Assembly: GCA_009746045.1 (NCBI GenBank)
Contig: RPFO01000164.1
Location: forward strand, 1,884,509 to 1,948,508
Reading direction: 5' to 3'
DNA length: 64,000 nt
DNA from: Mesostigma viride
Lineage: Eukaryota > Streptophyta > Mesostigmatophyceae > Mesostigmatales > Mesostigmataceae
The notes beneath the pieces are model-generated. The model did not search any database and had not been told where the DNA came from. It worked only from the letters and a program-made list of their open reading frames with translations. Below, piece after piece: positions 10,601-22,022 of this stretch. The first letter of the stretch is position 1; each line of letters opens with the position of its first letter. The translations under genes and the position numbers were made by a program.

Positions 10601-13600
10601 ACTTGGCGTCCAGCGCGGCGATCGTCTCGCGGTGCTTGCGGTCCTCCCCCTTGAGGTACTTGGCGTCGCGCTCCCACGACTCCAGCTGGCCCTTGGTCAT
10701 GACCAGCCGGTGCTCCGCCTCCTTCAACTGCGACGGACAGAGACAGCATGGTAGTGGGGAGACCTTACATTATTTGGAGCGGCATGACAATCGGACGCGT
10801 GGAACAGCCTGTTAGCGCAAGCATCGCGAGGTAGTACTCTCAAGGAGACAACTATCAAGGAGGGTAGTACTCTAGGTAGTGCATGACCGAAAACTAAAGG
10901 ACGTCATAGGGAGACGGGCGTGTAAGGACACACTGGGCGTGGTTCTGCGCGGGTGGTCTCCCACCAGAGGTGACCCCTACGGCTTGGCACGGCGACCCTC
11001 TGTTGACAAAGTACTGGACCTGTGATGCTGGTCTCACGAAGCCAGGGCCACCTCGTTGCTGCGGTGCTGTGCCATGTGGCGCACCAGCAGCGCCCATATC
11101 GTTCACCTGGTGCCAGGGGCACGAGCCCTGGGGGGTGGCAAATGGTTACTGTCGTTCCGTATACGTTTCAGGATGAAGCAAGCTAGTCACTGATACATCC
11201 GCATCTTGGCTGATAAGAGGCAAGCGGGCAAGGGGCTGCTACGGAGAAAAGGGTTGCATGGTGGTGTGTTGATTACCGGTCTTCACATGCACCTCGTCCT
11301 CACCTTTGTTCTGGGACCGCAGAAGAGGCCATCAGCCGTGGAATGTGATACAGAAACCATGGGCTACAAAAAGGGCCACGCTGCACCATGTTGTTGGCGA
11401 CCACCGTCTGCGCGTGCACATGCCTGAATATTATATCAAGGAGACAAACAGCGCAGGCCAGAAATCGGGAGAATCCGGACCATGGTAGCTCGAGCCTGCC
11501 GTTATCTTGTCCACGTTTTCGAGTCTTCAGGATGATGAATATGAATGGAGATGGAAATATAATAGTTTATAGTGATACTGATGAAGGCAGCACAGTGCAG
11601 CAGAGGCGCGCCCTTCCCCCCCTCACGTTGGTGTCGGCGTCCACCAGCTGCGCGTGCACATGCCTGCACCTAGCAACAGCAACAACAATAAACGCTGTAC
11701 CTTGGTGTCGACGTCCACCAGCTGCGCGTGCAGCCGGTCCACCTCCACCTCCAGCCGGTCGCGCTCGCGCAGCACGTGCAGGATGCCGTACTGCTGCGCC
11801 GTAGCTGCAAACTTGTGCTGCTGCACCTCCTGCTTCTTCTCCTGCATGCAGGGCGATCGGGGTAGGCAGCAGAGCAAATGACTGGATGAGGGGGATGAAG
11901 ATAAGAATCAGGAGGCGGCATAGGATGAAGGTGGTGTTTGGGCAGACTTTTGAAAAGGGGGGGGGGGAGGGGGACAGAGGTGGAGGCACAACTAAAGCTA
12001 AGACTACCAGAAACACAATGCAGTCCTGTACATACAAGAACCCCTACACGCGTGCCTTGCAATGAAAGCCACCAAGCCTGCAGGTAGTTGAAAAAACTGT
12101 TTCCTGCGAACAGCCCATAAACCTGCCAGCGACTTCCTTAAAATGGCCATGACACATCCAGGCAAGGGGTGGCCTATGCAAGCCATACGTCAACGCATGC
12201 ACAGCCTAAAAGAAAGGTCGTGCCAGCATCTGACATGGCTGAAACCCCGCTTGCTGGCCATCCCGCCTTTGCCGAGCCATCTCGCCCCTCTAGTACAGAA
12301 ATAAAAGACACGAAAGATTTCGTCCTCAGCCCGACCATCCTACTCCTCCCCCCGTTTGCGCCCACCCACCTCCAGCTCCCGTGATAGCCCATTGGCCAGC
12401 CGGTTGCGCGCATGGCCCTCGTCGCGCAGGATGGCCTCGGTGCGCTGGAAGTGGTCCTCTAATTCTGCGCACCGCTGCGTGAGCGCGTCAATGCGCGCCT
12501 GGTACTCGGCCGACACCTTGGGCCAAGGCGACACAGGATGTGATTGGCGACACAGGAAATCAATGACGACACAGGAAATCATTGACGACGTCGCCAACGT
12601 AATCATACTATGTCTGTGAGGGGTCTGTGGGGGTCACTTATGTCCATGGGGTCATCCACGTCCGTGGGTTCATCCAAATCATGGGGACCATTCACGTCCA
12701 ATGGGGATTAAATACCTTTGGGGGGGGTGACTCATGTCCAATCGGGGTGAGCGTTGGTGCGATGGTAGCGGTTGCATAGGAAAGGGCGTGGGTCTTGCAA
12801 AACCGGCCTATAAAACACACACACACACACATACGGAAATTAAATTTCTGGTTTATACTGCATTCTGCAGTAGGAAGAGAAACTACAAAAAAAGAAACTG
12901 AATTGTGGAACGGCAATGCCCAAACTGTCTGTATCCGGACGCAACGCTTGTGGGGGCAAATCACACTTCAATTTGATGAATTTTATTTTCCGCACCAGCA
13001 ACCAGTGCAGCTAGTGACAAAACAGTGAGTAAGGCACACGTCTTAAAAAAAAAAAAAAAAAAGCCATCGCATGGTAGTGATGGGGATATGTTGAGATGCT
13101 GTCGCTGTAGAATTTACCATCAACAACAGAGTTTTTCTCCACGCATCAGCCGGGGGAATCCCCATGCCGTTGTTCAGAATATGAAACATGATGGAAAAAC
13201 AATCCCTGCTCGCACGTTTCCTTAACCTTAAGGGCACGCCTCGTTTGCCCGTGAACCGGGAACTCGAGGACACGCCTCGTTTGTCCGGGAACCGGGAACT
13301 CATGCGGTACTTACCCGTGCGTGCTCCGTTGCGACCCTGTGCGCGTCGATGGTGGCGCTATCCAATTGCCGACGAACGTTTCTCCAAACAGCCTTTGATA
13401 ACCAGACGCCGCCTCCGGGATCCACGGCCACTTCGTCCGTTACTAAAGGAGGTCGATGAGGTAGAGGAGTGCTGTGGGAAAGATGAACGCCCTTCGCGTT
13501 GCTGTCGGCGAGCGTATTATGGCGAGGCACTCCACTCGTGACCGGTGCCGTCATTGGAGGGCGATTGACGTAAGAGGAAGTGGCTGGAACTCGTATAAAT

Positions 13601-13644
13601 ACAGGAGTTTTCCCGACTTGGGTAAGAGAAGAACGACGATCCAT
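4693..13644 (-). CDS. Coiled-coil protein, 11 exons, 553 aa, family not recognised
   Basis: Exons on the minus strand: 13644-13315, 12516-12370, 11841-11701, 10727-10603, 10400-10375 (26-nt microexon), 9568-9309, 8598-8524, 7806-7632, 7077-6976, 5668-5469 and 4773-4693 (stop). Each junction has AG and GT, and the phases agree all along (0,0,0,2,1,0,0,1,1,0); the coding sum is exactly 553 codons plus stop. Residues 1-80 are Ser/Pro/Thr-rich. Residues from about 85 to 300 are strongly helical with heptad-like Leu spacing (EYQARIDALTQRCAELEDHF, RERDRLEVEVDRLHAQLVDV). Residues 300-430 look globular (LLVMDLCRRNG, DEILYWVPSEVLAVVN, LILQINKIWRRYFKG). A basic helix FLKKKLKMI (about 450) and a short tail ending PGTSGRSV follow. 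No signal peptide or membrane segment is visible. A cytoskeletal or ciliary role is plausible by composition only. Exon edges were set by eye and the first and last are the least certain. Confidence 0.72.
6155..6345. repeat. Cluster of short perfect palindromes in an intron
   Basis: Contains AGCTTAAGTCTTAAGCT (17-bp palindrome), CCGGTAACTACCGG and several GGCAACTAGGCAC-like half sites within about 190 bp. It lies in the intron between the exons at 6976 and 5668. Function unknown; it may be a decayed MITE. Confidence 0.35.
7439..7567. mobile_element. 129-bp MITE with 9-bp TSD (MULE-like size)
   Basis: The inverted ends AGTTAGGTT[C/A]AATAGTGCC pair over about 24 bp with few mismatches. Direct repeats CCACCCCAC flank it at 7430-7438 and 7568-7576. 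An internal subterminal copy GCCGGAACACTATTTT repeats the end in inverted form. A 9-bp duplication is typical of Mutator-like elements. It sits in an intron of the coiled-coil gene. Confidence 0.6.
8062..8140. mobile_element. Partial arm of the 3.8-kb foldback MITE
   Basis: GATATTTGTAACTTTTGTGT, then a block with AGCATAGTACTCCGT and GCATGCCCATGCGCATGACA, match the right arm at 4275-4350. It lies in an intron of the coiled-coil gene. Confidence 0.55.
11385..11665 (-). repeat. Partial duplications of a coiled-coil exon end
   Basis: The 3' end of the exon at 11701-11841 reads HAQLVDVDTK, then GTACAG. A near copy at about 11622-11662 (minus) reads HAQLVDADTN followed by a GTGAGG donor-like site, and a weaker one lies near 11390-11420. 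They look like tandem partial exon duplications now in the downstream intron; the copy at 11622 has lost a full upstream exon body. Confidence 0.4.
11437..11560 (+). mobile_element. Short interspersed repeat S, copy 1
   Basis: About 120 bp, from AAGGAGACAAACAGCGCAGG through AATCGGGAGAATCCGGACCA to GATGAATATGAATGGAGATG. Copies occur at 24522-24642 (minus) and 43031-43160 (plus). It has no ORF and no inverted ends; it looks like a SINE-like or other small dispersed element. Confidence 0.6.
13231..13303. repeat. Two-copy 37-bp direct repeat
   Basis: Two units containing CACGCCTCGTTTG[C/T]CCG, ACCGGGAACTC lie in tandem in the first intron of the coiled-coil gene. Confidence 0.55.
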
Positions 13645-14645
13645 CTACAGGAATTACAAGGCGATACTAATGCGGTGTCAAGTAACCGTCAAGCTTACTA
13701 GATGTTTAATTTTCTACAAGTCAGCAGCCTTCCAATTTTGGTGCCATCCATCCCGTCCACCCTCTCATTCCCGGAGCATATTATTGCAAGAATTCTGGAC
13801 CCCTGTCGCCCTCAAGGTCGCCATAATTGCATGGCAGACATCTCGGGTCAGGCAAGGTTGAGGCTTTAGCATGCGAGCCTGGCACTCAAAAGCAACGGCT
13901 ACAAACTACAAAGCTTGGGGGATGCCAGTCGCCAGAACCGTTGTGTTGAGTTGAGTTGAGTTGAGTTTATTCCCGCGCCGGCGCTACTATTAATAACCGT
14001 TGTGTACGTGAGAAATCGGTCCTGTCGTACTAGTACCATGCAACCATTTAAAACTAACTTGTACGGATACATTTGCAAGATTATAAATCTCAACTAGCAG
14101 CCTACGAGGTGCGGATATCAGCACCGAGTCCAGTAGAAAACAGTCTGAGAACAGGGCTGTCAGCCTGTCACGTGCGCAGGGTGCGGCATGCAAGCCATGT
14201 CACGAACCTTTCACCAATTCACCATTCACCATACCTGTGTTGCGTTGTTGTGCGCTGTTGTGTAAGCTCGCAGTGCTTAAAACTTGCCTTAAAAATTTTT
14301 CCATATAAAAGAATTGATTGTTAGGTCGAGCAGTCGTGAATTGTTTACTGTGAATGTGTGTGTTGCGATGTAAATGACATTTAGAAGGTCGGCACCTCCT
14401 GTGTTCGCGGCGCATGCCCGATTGCGCGCCACGCTCACTGTATTTGCAGCGCAGTGAGCAGGGTTCTGCTACATGCTAAGAAAGCCTGCCAATGCGAGGC
14501 ATTGCCGGCCTCGGGTGGACGTTCAATATGACGTATTCTTACTCTGAAAGCAAGAATTCACACACGGCTGTTCTACCTTGCTCTTGCATATTTTTTGTCA
14601 AGAATATCGAAGCTAGTAGAGTAATATGTATGATAGCCTGATTGC
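13645..14645. promoter_or_regulatory. Shared upstream region of two divergent genes
   Basis: About 1 kb separates the start of the minus-strand coiled-coil gene from that of the plus-strand RlmJ-like gene, so both promoters should lie here. It contains a GTTGA pentamer run (about 13942-13968) next to CCCGCGCCGGCGC. I cannot place a TATA box with confidence. Confidence 0.35.
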
Positions 14646-16290
14646 ATGGCGCCGTACGACCATCACAAGAAGGCTGGGAACCCAGGAGACTGCGTAAAAC
14701 ACGTGGCTTTAGTCGCCGCGCTTGACCATGCCATAAGGCACCTGGCACGGGAGAAGGGGGGTTACTTTCGCTACTGTGACACGTATGCCGCCTATGCCTG
14801 GAATCCCCTGGTCGCTGACCCGTCTGTCGCGGCTGCGGAATGGACGCTCGGTATCGCTGCAGTAGCAGGCTCGCTAGTGGGCAATCGCAATGCCATGGAG
14901 AATCCTCACCTGTCCTTTTGGGCCAGGCATTATAGCATTCCCGAGTTTATAACTGCCAAGGGCGCGGCCCAGGCTGGCTCGTTTAAATACCCGGGCTCTT
15001 CCAGAATTGCCGCGGATGTCTGCGTGAGCAAAGGGGCGCGCCCTCACCTGACAATGTATGACATCTCTGATGCCGCGGTGGCAAGCCTAAAGGCAGAGTT
15101 TGCAGACTATGCCTCATCTGAACCCCTCGATGGCACCCGTATTCCTGACAGCGTGGCTGGCATTGCTAGAACTATCCACCGGTCAGCAGACCCCGCTGAT
15201 GAGGGTGTGCAAGGGGCAGATCTCTTGTTCATCGACCCGCCTAACCGTGTCGACCACTGGGGCGCTATTCTTCTTTTCATACGTCACCGGCGCGCCCACC
15301 AAGCCGTCCTCATCTGGCTACCCATCGGCAAAGGTTCCGGTGAGTGAGCATGTGTTGGCGAGCCCAAGCGTATTCATTATCTTGTTCCAGCCATATTCCT
15401 ACACCTATTGAGCACCTTATTCAGCACCTTCTGTGTGGTAAGGCTCAAACACCAAGGTCGGTGTTCTCCCTCAAGGTCATGCCTGGGCACTGATTCGCAA
15501 TCTCGCCCCCCCACCCCCCACCCCCAAACATACACCACTTGGATCGCGCTAAGGCATTGTGTGCCTCTATTTTTATCCCACCATATATGTGCCAAAGCAT
15601 GGTTCATAGCATAGGTACAAACGCCCTGTGTCATCGATGTTTCTTACTGTGAATTCGTCATGAGAGTCATGGGAGATGCAATCAAGATCCCTTGAGGGCA
15701 GAATTTTCCAGTATTATTTCCGTGCTGTGGTGTCTGTGCCTGTGGTAAGTTGCCTTGCGCCGTGGAGTAAGAGGAGTACCAAACTTTTAATGCACCAGCC
15801 GGACTGTTCTAGTGATTGTATATTTAAATAGACGCTTAGACCATGACCTATTTGTGGTTGTGAAAATCTCCATTCTAAAACACTTGGATTTCAAGCCTTG
15901 ATTTCCCGGAGATAAAGCTTTAGCAAAAGACGTGCATCAAATCACCATGGTAACTGGACCAAGCAATGTGTGTTTCTTGTGGTTGTGCTTTTTTGTCGTG
16001 TGCATGCAACATGCACCCTGGCGAATGCGCCAACTGCCCACGCAGGGTCTCGCGACCCGCATCCTGACAGCAGCGCACCGTGCAGCCCGGGTCGTGTAGC
16101 CTCCAGGACTGATGCGCTTGCCTTGGAGGGCTTCCACTGCACAGAGGTCCTGTGGGGGGGGCAGCGTAAGACGGTGGGGTGCCAGCTGCTCTACGCATTC
16201 CCTGGCAAGGAGGAGGATGGGGCATCCTTGCTGCGAGCTGCGGTGGACAGCGTGTGCGCGGCTGCAGGGTGGACATCGCATCATTTCTGA
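14646..16290 (+). CDS. RlmJ-like 23S rRNA (adenine-N6)-methyltransferase, spliced
   Basis: Exon 1 is 14646-15339, ending at a GTGAGT donor. Exon 2 begins at 16046 (after CGCAG) or 16100 (after TGTAG), both in phase, and stops at 16290, giving 312 or 294 aa; bacterial RlmJ is about 280. The N-terminal HHKKAGNPGDCVKH matches the family signature (H-x-x-x-A-G-N-x-x-D-x-x-K-H). YFRYCDTYAAYAW fits the SAM-binding LDTHAG-like strand, HLTMYDISDAAVASLK the acidic-loop region, and LLFIDPPN (about residue 195) the DPPY catalytic motif with Asn for Tyr. The C-terminal exon (LEGFHCTEVLWGG, GCQLLYAFPG) fits the last family strands. RlmJ methylates A2030 of 23S rRNA in bacteria with SAM. Here, by inference, the target would be chloroplast or mitochondrial rRNA; no clear transit peptide precedes the domain. 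The Tyr-to-Asn change could affect activity. Confidence 0.7.
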
Positions 16291-16605
16291 CTTTTAAGTC
16301 ATAGTGTGCTTTGCAGATGCATGGGTGAGCAGTGTTACATTATTCCACGTACGATACGGTATAATACGGTATAATACAAATTATACAGGGTCGTCCGTAT
16401 GAATTAACACTCCGTCTGTGAACTCATTACGGGCGTGGCCCGTAATTTTTCGTAGAATGCAGAATCGCGCCAAATGCGGGCGCTGGAGCGTCGCGCCGAA
16501 TCTGGAAAAACAGTTCGATGGGATCCGAGATCCAATGTTGGGCTATTTGAATATTAAAAAAAAAAAAATGGATAACAAATATTGGTGAATTGCACGTTGC
16601 CATAT
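16291..16605. other. Intergenic, no gene
   Basis: 3' flank of the RlmJ-like gene. It holds GATACGGTATAATACGGTAT direct repeats (about 16352-16376), the small palindrome ACGGGC-GTG-GCCCGT and an A13 run near 16556. Confidence 0.4.
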
Positions 16606-16932
16606 GAGGCACTATACCAGCTGAGGCCTAGCCTTTTAGTCATGTACATGTGTGCCTATGATGAGCCACTCTCCAGATGATGCCTAGCTTTATTTAATTA
16701 TGCAGTGCCCATGCAGGGAGTCACTCTCTGCTGAGAAGCCATGCCCTAGCTCTTGTACAGCTATGCTGATCTTCCCCACCTATGACGAGCTCCCCTTAGT
16801 TGGGTGTTGCCCGAGACTCTGGGTACGGTGCAGGTGCCCTAGTGCACCTAGAGCAAGTGTCGTTTACATTCCCACCCTTGCAGGAAGTAGCTTAGAATGT
16901 ATTATAGGCCATATGCCCCATTCTCTGGGCTA
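16606..16932 (+). mobile_element. X 3'UTR fragment
   Basis: Matches the X 3'UTR from GGCACTATACCAGCTG to CATTCTCTGGGCTAC but stops before the 3' hairpin, where the heptamers of X copy 2 begin. X copy 2 therefore appears to have inserted into, or recombined with, an older X 3' end. Confidence 0.6.
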
Positions 16933-16966
16933 CAACGAGCCACGAGCCACGAGCCACGAGGTAGCC

Positions 16967-17002
16967 ATGGCTGACGGCGGAGCTCATAACTTTCACGTTT
17001 GA
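16967..17002 (+). CDS. Upstream mini-ORF of X, copy 2
   Basis: The 11-codon MADGGAHNFHV ORF is the first ATG of the leader, matching the copy at 50339 and differing from that at 632 by one residue. ORF1 starts 91 bp further on. Confidence 0.4.
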   Translation: MADGGAHNFHV

Positions 17003-17093
17003 GCACCGAATTTAGCCGTGAATATCACAATCGATGCGTCTTTCTACGACGCACATGCTGATGTAATTTCCTGAAGCCATTACGCAATATACG

Positions 17094-18479
17094 ATGAGCA
17101 AACGCCTCTCGACGCAACGCAGCCTGGCGGCTGCGCTCGGCAATGATAATACGTCTGCAGCTTCGGCTGCAGCTTCGCCCACCGGCCCAGATGGCAACGG
17201 TGACACTAGTCGTGCACTGGTGCTCGCCCAGCCTCCCGGGCTTGCCTCGCCATCTGCCTCGCCTGACCCCAAGCGCAGTCGCTCTGCTGAGCCGCCCTGG
17301 GAAGAGCGCTCCTTTGACGCCAACGCCTCCAGCTACTGGCTCCAAGGCATAGGAGCCTTCATGGACGACGTGTTTTCCGGCAATCACGCCTCGCTTCTAA
17401 CCCTGTGCGTGTACTTCACGTCCCACAACCGCGGCCGCTGGCCTGGTAATGGCCAGCTTGTCGACCCCGCCGAGGCTCTCCCAATCCTTCACCGCATGAG
17501 TCGCCCCAAGCTTCAACGCTTCGCCCTCTGCTCCCTTGCTGGACGCTCCGAATCCGCGATCTGGGCTTCCCCCCGCCCACCTTCCCCACCGAAGCCACCA
17601 TCCGCACCCTCCTCAAGGAAGCTTTCGAGCAGCACGTGACCCCTCTTGCCGCAGATGTGGCGGCACTTGGCGGCACGCTGGCTGCTGAGCTCCCCACCAT
17701 CCCCACCGCCACCGCCACCCTCCTCGCCTCCACCCCCCCCCCCTCCGCCTCCACCGACTCCATCACCGCCCAGCTCCGCGACATCGACCAGCGCCTCAAG
17801 GATAATGCAATCGCTATCGAGGTCTTGCAGAACACAGCAGGCCTCACCGCCCAGGCAGTGAAGGACATTGCCGCCAAGCCCGCCTCGGCTGGCCTGGCCG
17901 GCGATGCTCCTCCCATCACGACCTGGGCGGACATGCTTAAGCAACATACCACCTCCACCACCTCCGCCGTCGCAGCCCAGCTCCAGCGGCAGACGCTTGA
18001 CCTCCGCGAGGAGGCCGAGCTCGCCAAGCGCAGCCTCAACGTCATTGTCAAGAATCTCAAGATGGAGGAAGGTGAGAATTCCGATCGAGAAGCTTGCGCG
18101 TGTTTTTGAGAGAGAAATCCTTGATCGCATGGGCCTTACTGGTGAGATCGAGCTGGCCGCCCACCGCCTTCCCCGCGCGCGGGGTAAGGCCGGGCCGCCC
18201 CCGCTCCTTCTCACCTTTAAGACCCCGGCGGACAAGATTTCTTTTCTCAGACGCCGCAAGCGGCTCGAGAAGACTCTCTTCACCCTTGACGACGACTTGA
18301 CCCTGGCACAGCAACAACGACGACGGGAGCTATATGGCCGGCCTACCTCCAGCTCCGGCAGACCAAGGCGGGCCAGCCGACCGGTGTACTGGAAGGGGGC
18401 GGCCATCTACGTCGGCCACAAGCCCTGGCAAGCGACACCCTCGACCACCGCGGCCCCAGCAACTCCAGCCCCAGCCTAG
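17094..18479 (+). pseudogene. ORF1 of element X, copy 2 (frameshifted)
   Basis: MSKRLSTQRSLAAALG begins the frame. The N-terminal half diverges from the other copies between about residues 75 and 170. A frame change near 17560-17640 moves to TPLAADVAAL, and a GATC insertion at about 18083 breaks the frame again before EKLARVFEREILDRMGL. The remainder is well kept: AHRLPRARGKAGPP, FKTPADKISFLRRRKRLEK, TLDDDLTLAQQQRRREL, VYWKGAAIYVGHKPWQ. The plan is disordered N terminus, helical segment, RRM-like domain and C-terminal domain, as in LINE ORF1 proteins. It is not functional as read. Confidence 0.7.
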
Positions 18480-18515
18480 GGGAATACAGCAGTAGTGTAG
18501 AATAGTTAGACAGTC

Positions 18516-19700
18516 ACATCAATCCGAAAACCCATTTTCTTCCCCTGGAAAATATTTGGAGATGGAATAATGGTCAGTTTGACCTCAAATTTGGCACCAA
18601 GGTTCCTTATCAGATATCTTATGATGCCATGTGGTCAAAAAAATTTTTGGGAGTTGGCAGCATGGTAACATGGTGACATTTGCTAGCAAAAAATACCGTA
18701 TTTTCAGCACTTTCTGGTATGTATGCATATATAATGACATCAAATGAACTCAGTTGGGCCTGGAACTTTGCACATGTTCTAAACACAACCCATGCAGCAT
18801 GCCCACAAAGTTTCAGGCTGGTTGGATGACAAATTGGTGACAAATGCTAGCATAAATACCCCCAAAATGCAGTTTTTCATGGTTTTCCAAGGGTTTTATC
18901 ACACATATGCATACATAATGACACCAAATGAACTCAGTTGGGCCTGGAACTTTGCACATGTTCTAAACACATCCCATGCAGCATGCCCACAAAGTTTCAG
19001 GCTGGTTGGATGACAAATTGGTGACAAATGCTAGCATAAATACCCAAAAAATGCAGTTTTTCATGGTTTTCCAAGGGTTTTATCACACATATGCATACAT
19101 AATGATACCAAATGAGCTCAGTTGGAGCTGGAACTTTGCACATGTTCTAAACACATCCCATGCAGCATGCCCACAAAGTTTCAGGCTGGTTGGATGACAA
19201 AATGGTGACAAATGCTAGCATAAATACCACAGAAAAAGCAGTTTTTCATGGTTTTCCAAGGGTTTTATCACACAAATGCATACATAATGACACCAAATGA
19301 GCTCAGTTGGAGCTGGAACTTTGCACATGTTCTAAACACATCCCATGCAGCATGCCCACAAAGTTTCAGGCTGGTTGGATGACAAAATGGTGACTGATGC
19401 TAGCGACCCCCCTCCCCCCCAAATGCAGTTTTTCATGGTTTTCCAAGGGTTCCAACACATGGGTGCCTATATCAATGAACTCAGTTAAGCCTAGAACTTT
19501 GCACAGCTCATAAAAACATCTATGTTAACTGCCCACAAGAAATTCAGACTGTTTGCATGACAAATAGGTGACAGATGCTAGCAAACATAGCACAAAAAAT
19601 GCAGTTCCTAGTAATTGTTTTGCAAGGGTTTCATCCCATAGTTGCATGTCAACCATTCCAGTTTGGGATATATAGTCAGGTTCCCAACAACACATCTAGA
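18516..19700 (+). repeat. 184-bp satellite array
   Basis: TTTCAGGCTGGTTGGATGAC recurs at 18811, 18995, 19179 and 19364, giving a 184-185-bp period, with about five good units and decayed flanks. Each unit holds AACTCAGTTGG, GGAACTTTGCACATG, CATGCAGCATGCCCACAAAG, GGTGACAAATGCTAG and GCAGTTTTTCATGG. Short open frames here are by-products of the repeat. It resembles the 173-bp satellite at 38.5-40.5 kb. Confidence 0.9.
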
Positions 19701-19826
19701 TGATATATTATGTGATATTGCAGGAAGGCAGACTTAGGGGCACACGCCCATGATACAACGTCAACACGTACATCAACAACACACACGTAACTTCGCTAAT
19801 CTTCATAATAAAAAGCACACCTTCCC

Positions 19827-20173
19827 CACCCACCCACCCACCCACCCACCCACCCACCCACCCACCCACCCACCCACCTACCCACCCACCCACCCACCCA
19901 CCCACCCACCCACCCCCCCGCCCACCACCCACCCACCCACCCCCACCACCCACCCACCCACCCACCCACCCACCCACCCACCCACCCACCCACCCACCCA
20001 CCCACCCACCCACCCACCCACCACCCACCCACCCACCCACCCACCCACCCACCCACCCACCCACCCACCCACCCACCCACCCACCCACCCACCCACCCAC
20101 CCACCCACCCACCCACCACCCACCCACCCACCCACCCACCCACCCACCCACCCACCCACCCACCCACCCACCC
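19827..20173. repeat. (CCCA)n microsatellite
   Basis: About 345 bp of CCCA with rare interruptions. The opposite strand is (GGGT)n, a G-quadruplex-type repeat. Confidence 0.97.
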
Positions 20174-20185
20174 ATATAACCATGT

Positions 20186-20333
<148 letters not shown>

Positions 20334-20351
20334 GCACACACACAGTCATGC

Positions 20352-21065
20352 CTTCCCTCCCTCCCTCCCTCCCTCCCTCCCTCCCTCCCTCCCTCCCTCC
20401 CTCCTCCCTCCCTCCCTCCCTCCCTCCCTCCCTCCCTCCCTCCCTCCTCCCTCCCTCCCTCCCTCCCTCCCTCCCTCCCTCCCTCCTCCTCCCTCCCTCC
20501 CTCCTCCCTCCCTCCCTCCCTCCCTCCCTCCCTCCCTCCCTCCTCCCTCCTCCCTCCCTCCCTCCCTCCCTCCCTCCCTCCCTCCCTCCCTCCCTCCCTC
20601 CCTCCCTCCCTCCCCCTCCCTCCTCCCTCCCTCCCTCCCTCCCTCCCTCCTCCCTCCCTCGCTCCCTCCTCCCTCCCTCCCTCCCTCCCTCCTCCCTCCC
20701 TCCCTCCCTCCCTCCCTCCCTCCTCCCTCCCTCCCTCCCTCCCTCCCTCCCTCCCTCCCTCCCTCCCTCCCTCCCTCCCTCCTCCCTCCCTCCCTCCCTC
20801 CCTCCCTCCCTCCCTCCCTCCTCCCTCCCTCCCTCCCTCCCTCCTCCCTCCCTCCCTCCCTCCCTCCCTCCCTCCCTCCCTCCCTCCCTCCCTCCCTCCT
20901 CCTCCCTCCCTCCCTCCCTCCTCCCTCCCTCCCTCCCTCCCTCCCTCCTCCCTCCCTCCTCCTCCCTCCCTCCCTCCCTCCCTCCCTCCCTCCCTCCCTC
21001 CCTCCCTCCCTCCCTCCCTCCCTCCCTCCCTCCTCCCTCCCTCCCTCCCTCCCTCCCTCCCCCCC
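20352..21065. repeat. (CCCT)n microsatellite with CCT slips
   Basis: About 710 bp of CCCT with many single-base-short CCT units. The minus strand is (AGGG)n. It is followed by ATTC/ATGC-rich sequence to about 21115. The long open frames on both strands (PPSL and GGRE repeats) are artefacts of the repeat. Confidence 0.97.
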
Positions 21066-21069
21066 TCAT

Positions 21070-22022
21070 TCATGCATCCGTTCATTCATGCATGCATCCA
21101 CTCGTTCATTAACATGCCTCCGTTGGTCAGGGGTTCAAAATGATGCAACAGACACCAGAAAAGGGAGAAGGAGCCGCCTCCCCAACGTGCCGCCCGGCGA
21201 CGGCAGCGATGGGCCCAGGGGGGTAACTGTGCGCTTTGTCTTGTTCGCCGGGGTGCGCCGGCGGGGTGCGGGCACTGTCGCGTTTTATTTTGCCCGCCCG
21301 CCCCAGTCCTTGTCGCAGTGCCTCCTCAGGCCATGGCGGCAGGGTAAGAGTTCTTTTCGCCCGTCGCCGGACGCTCAAACCACTAGAATACGCCGGTTAA
21401 TGACGATAAAAAAGCGGGTTACAACGATAGAAACCAGTAGATGTTGGTTCTCCCGCACCCCGGGCACACCTAAGACATCGCCAGCTAGCCCCGCCCGCAG
21501 TTCATGCAGCGGACAATGTTTACCCCCCCAAGGGAAGTCATAAATCTGCAAGAAATGGCGTAAAAGCGAATAAATCCACGACATGCATGGTTGCCCCTGT
21601 CGGCGCTCCTATAAATCTGACTTTTTCGGAAAAATTGCGTGCAACATGGAAACGCAAACTTAAGGGAATTCCAACATTAAATTTCTTCGAAATGATATGA
21701 GGAGTCGTTCGAAAGTGTGCCCTCCCACCAGAAGCGTCTTAATCTACTCTGGAGGTCACCTTGAAAACACACGGGTAGCTGTGCGCGGCGTTCGAAACTG
21801 GCCACTGCTGCGTGTTTGCCCTCGCACCCTCCAAAAAAAGAACTGCTTTCGAACGTTTTTTTTTCAGAATAAATTTCCTTACGTGAATGCCGATCGAACA
21901 AGCGAAATCCGGTACAAAATGGCTTCGTAATTCCTGCACAGTAAATTTTCACGCCACCATAGCCTTTGCAATGAAATTTGCACTCAACATCTCCCGCGCG
22001 CACCGAATTTCGTCAATTTCAC
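21070..22022. other. No gene recognised
   Basis: GC-rich then mixed sequence with no ORF that resembles a protein family. It includes CATT/CATGC runs at the left. I see no RNA gene. Confidence 0.35.

Larger units (their letters stand above)
16935..18515 (+). mobile_element. Element X, copy 2
   Basis: Starts with CCACGAG heptamers (16940-16960), then the leader with the mini-ORF and ORF1, and ends at GTAGAATAGTTAGACAG, where satellite sequence starts. The 3'UTR and hairpin are missing, so the copy is 3' truncated or was recombined with the satellite. Confidence 0.7.

Noticed and set aside
14646..16290. Bacterial contamination as the source of the RlmJ-like gene
   Set aside because: The frame is split by a GT-AG intron and flanked by the same eukaryotic repeats as the rest of the window.
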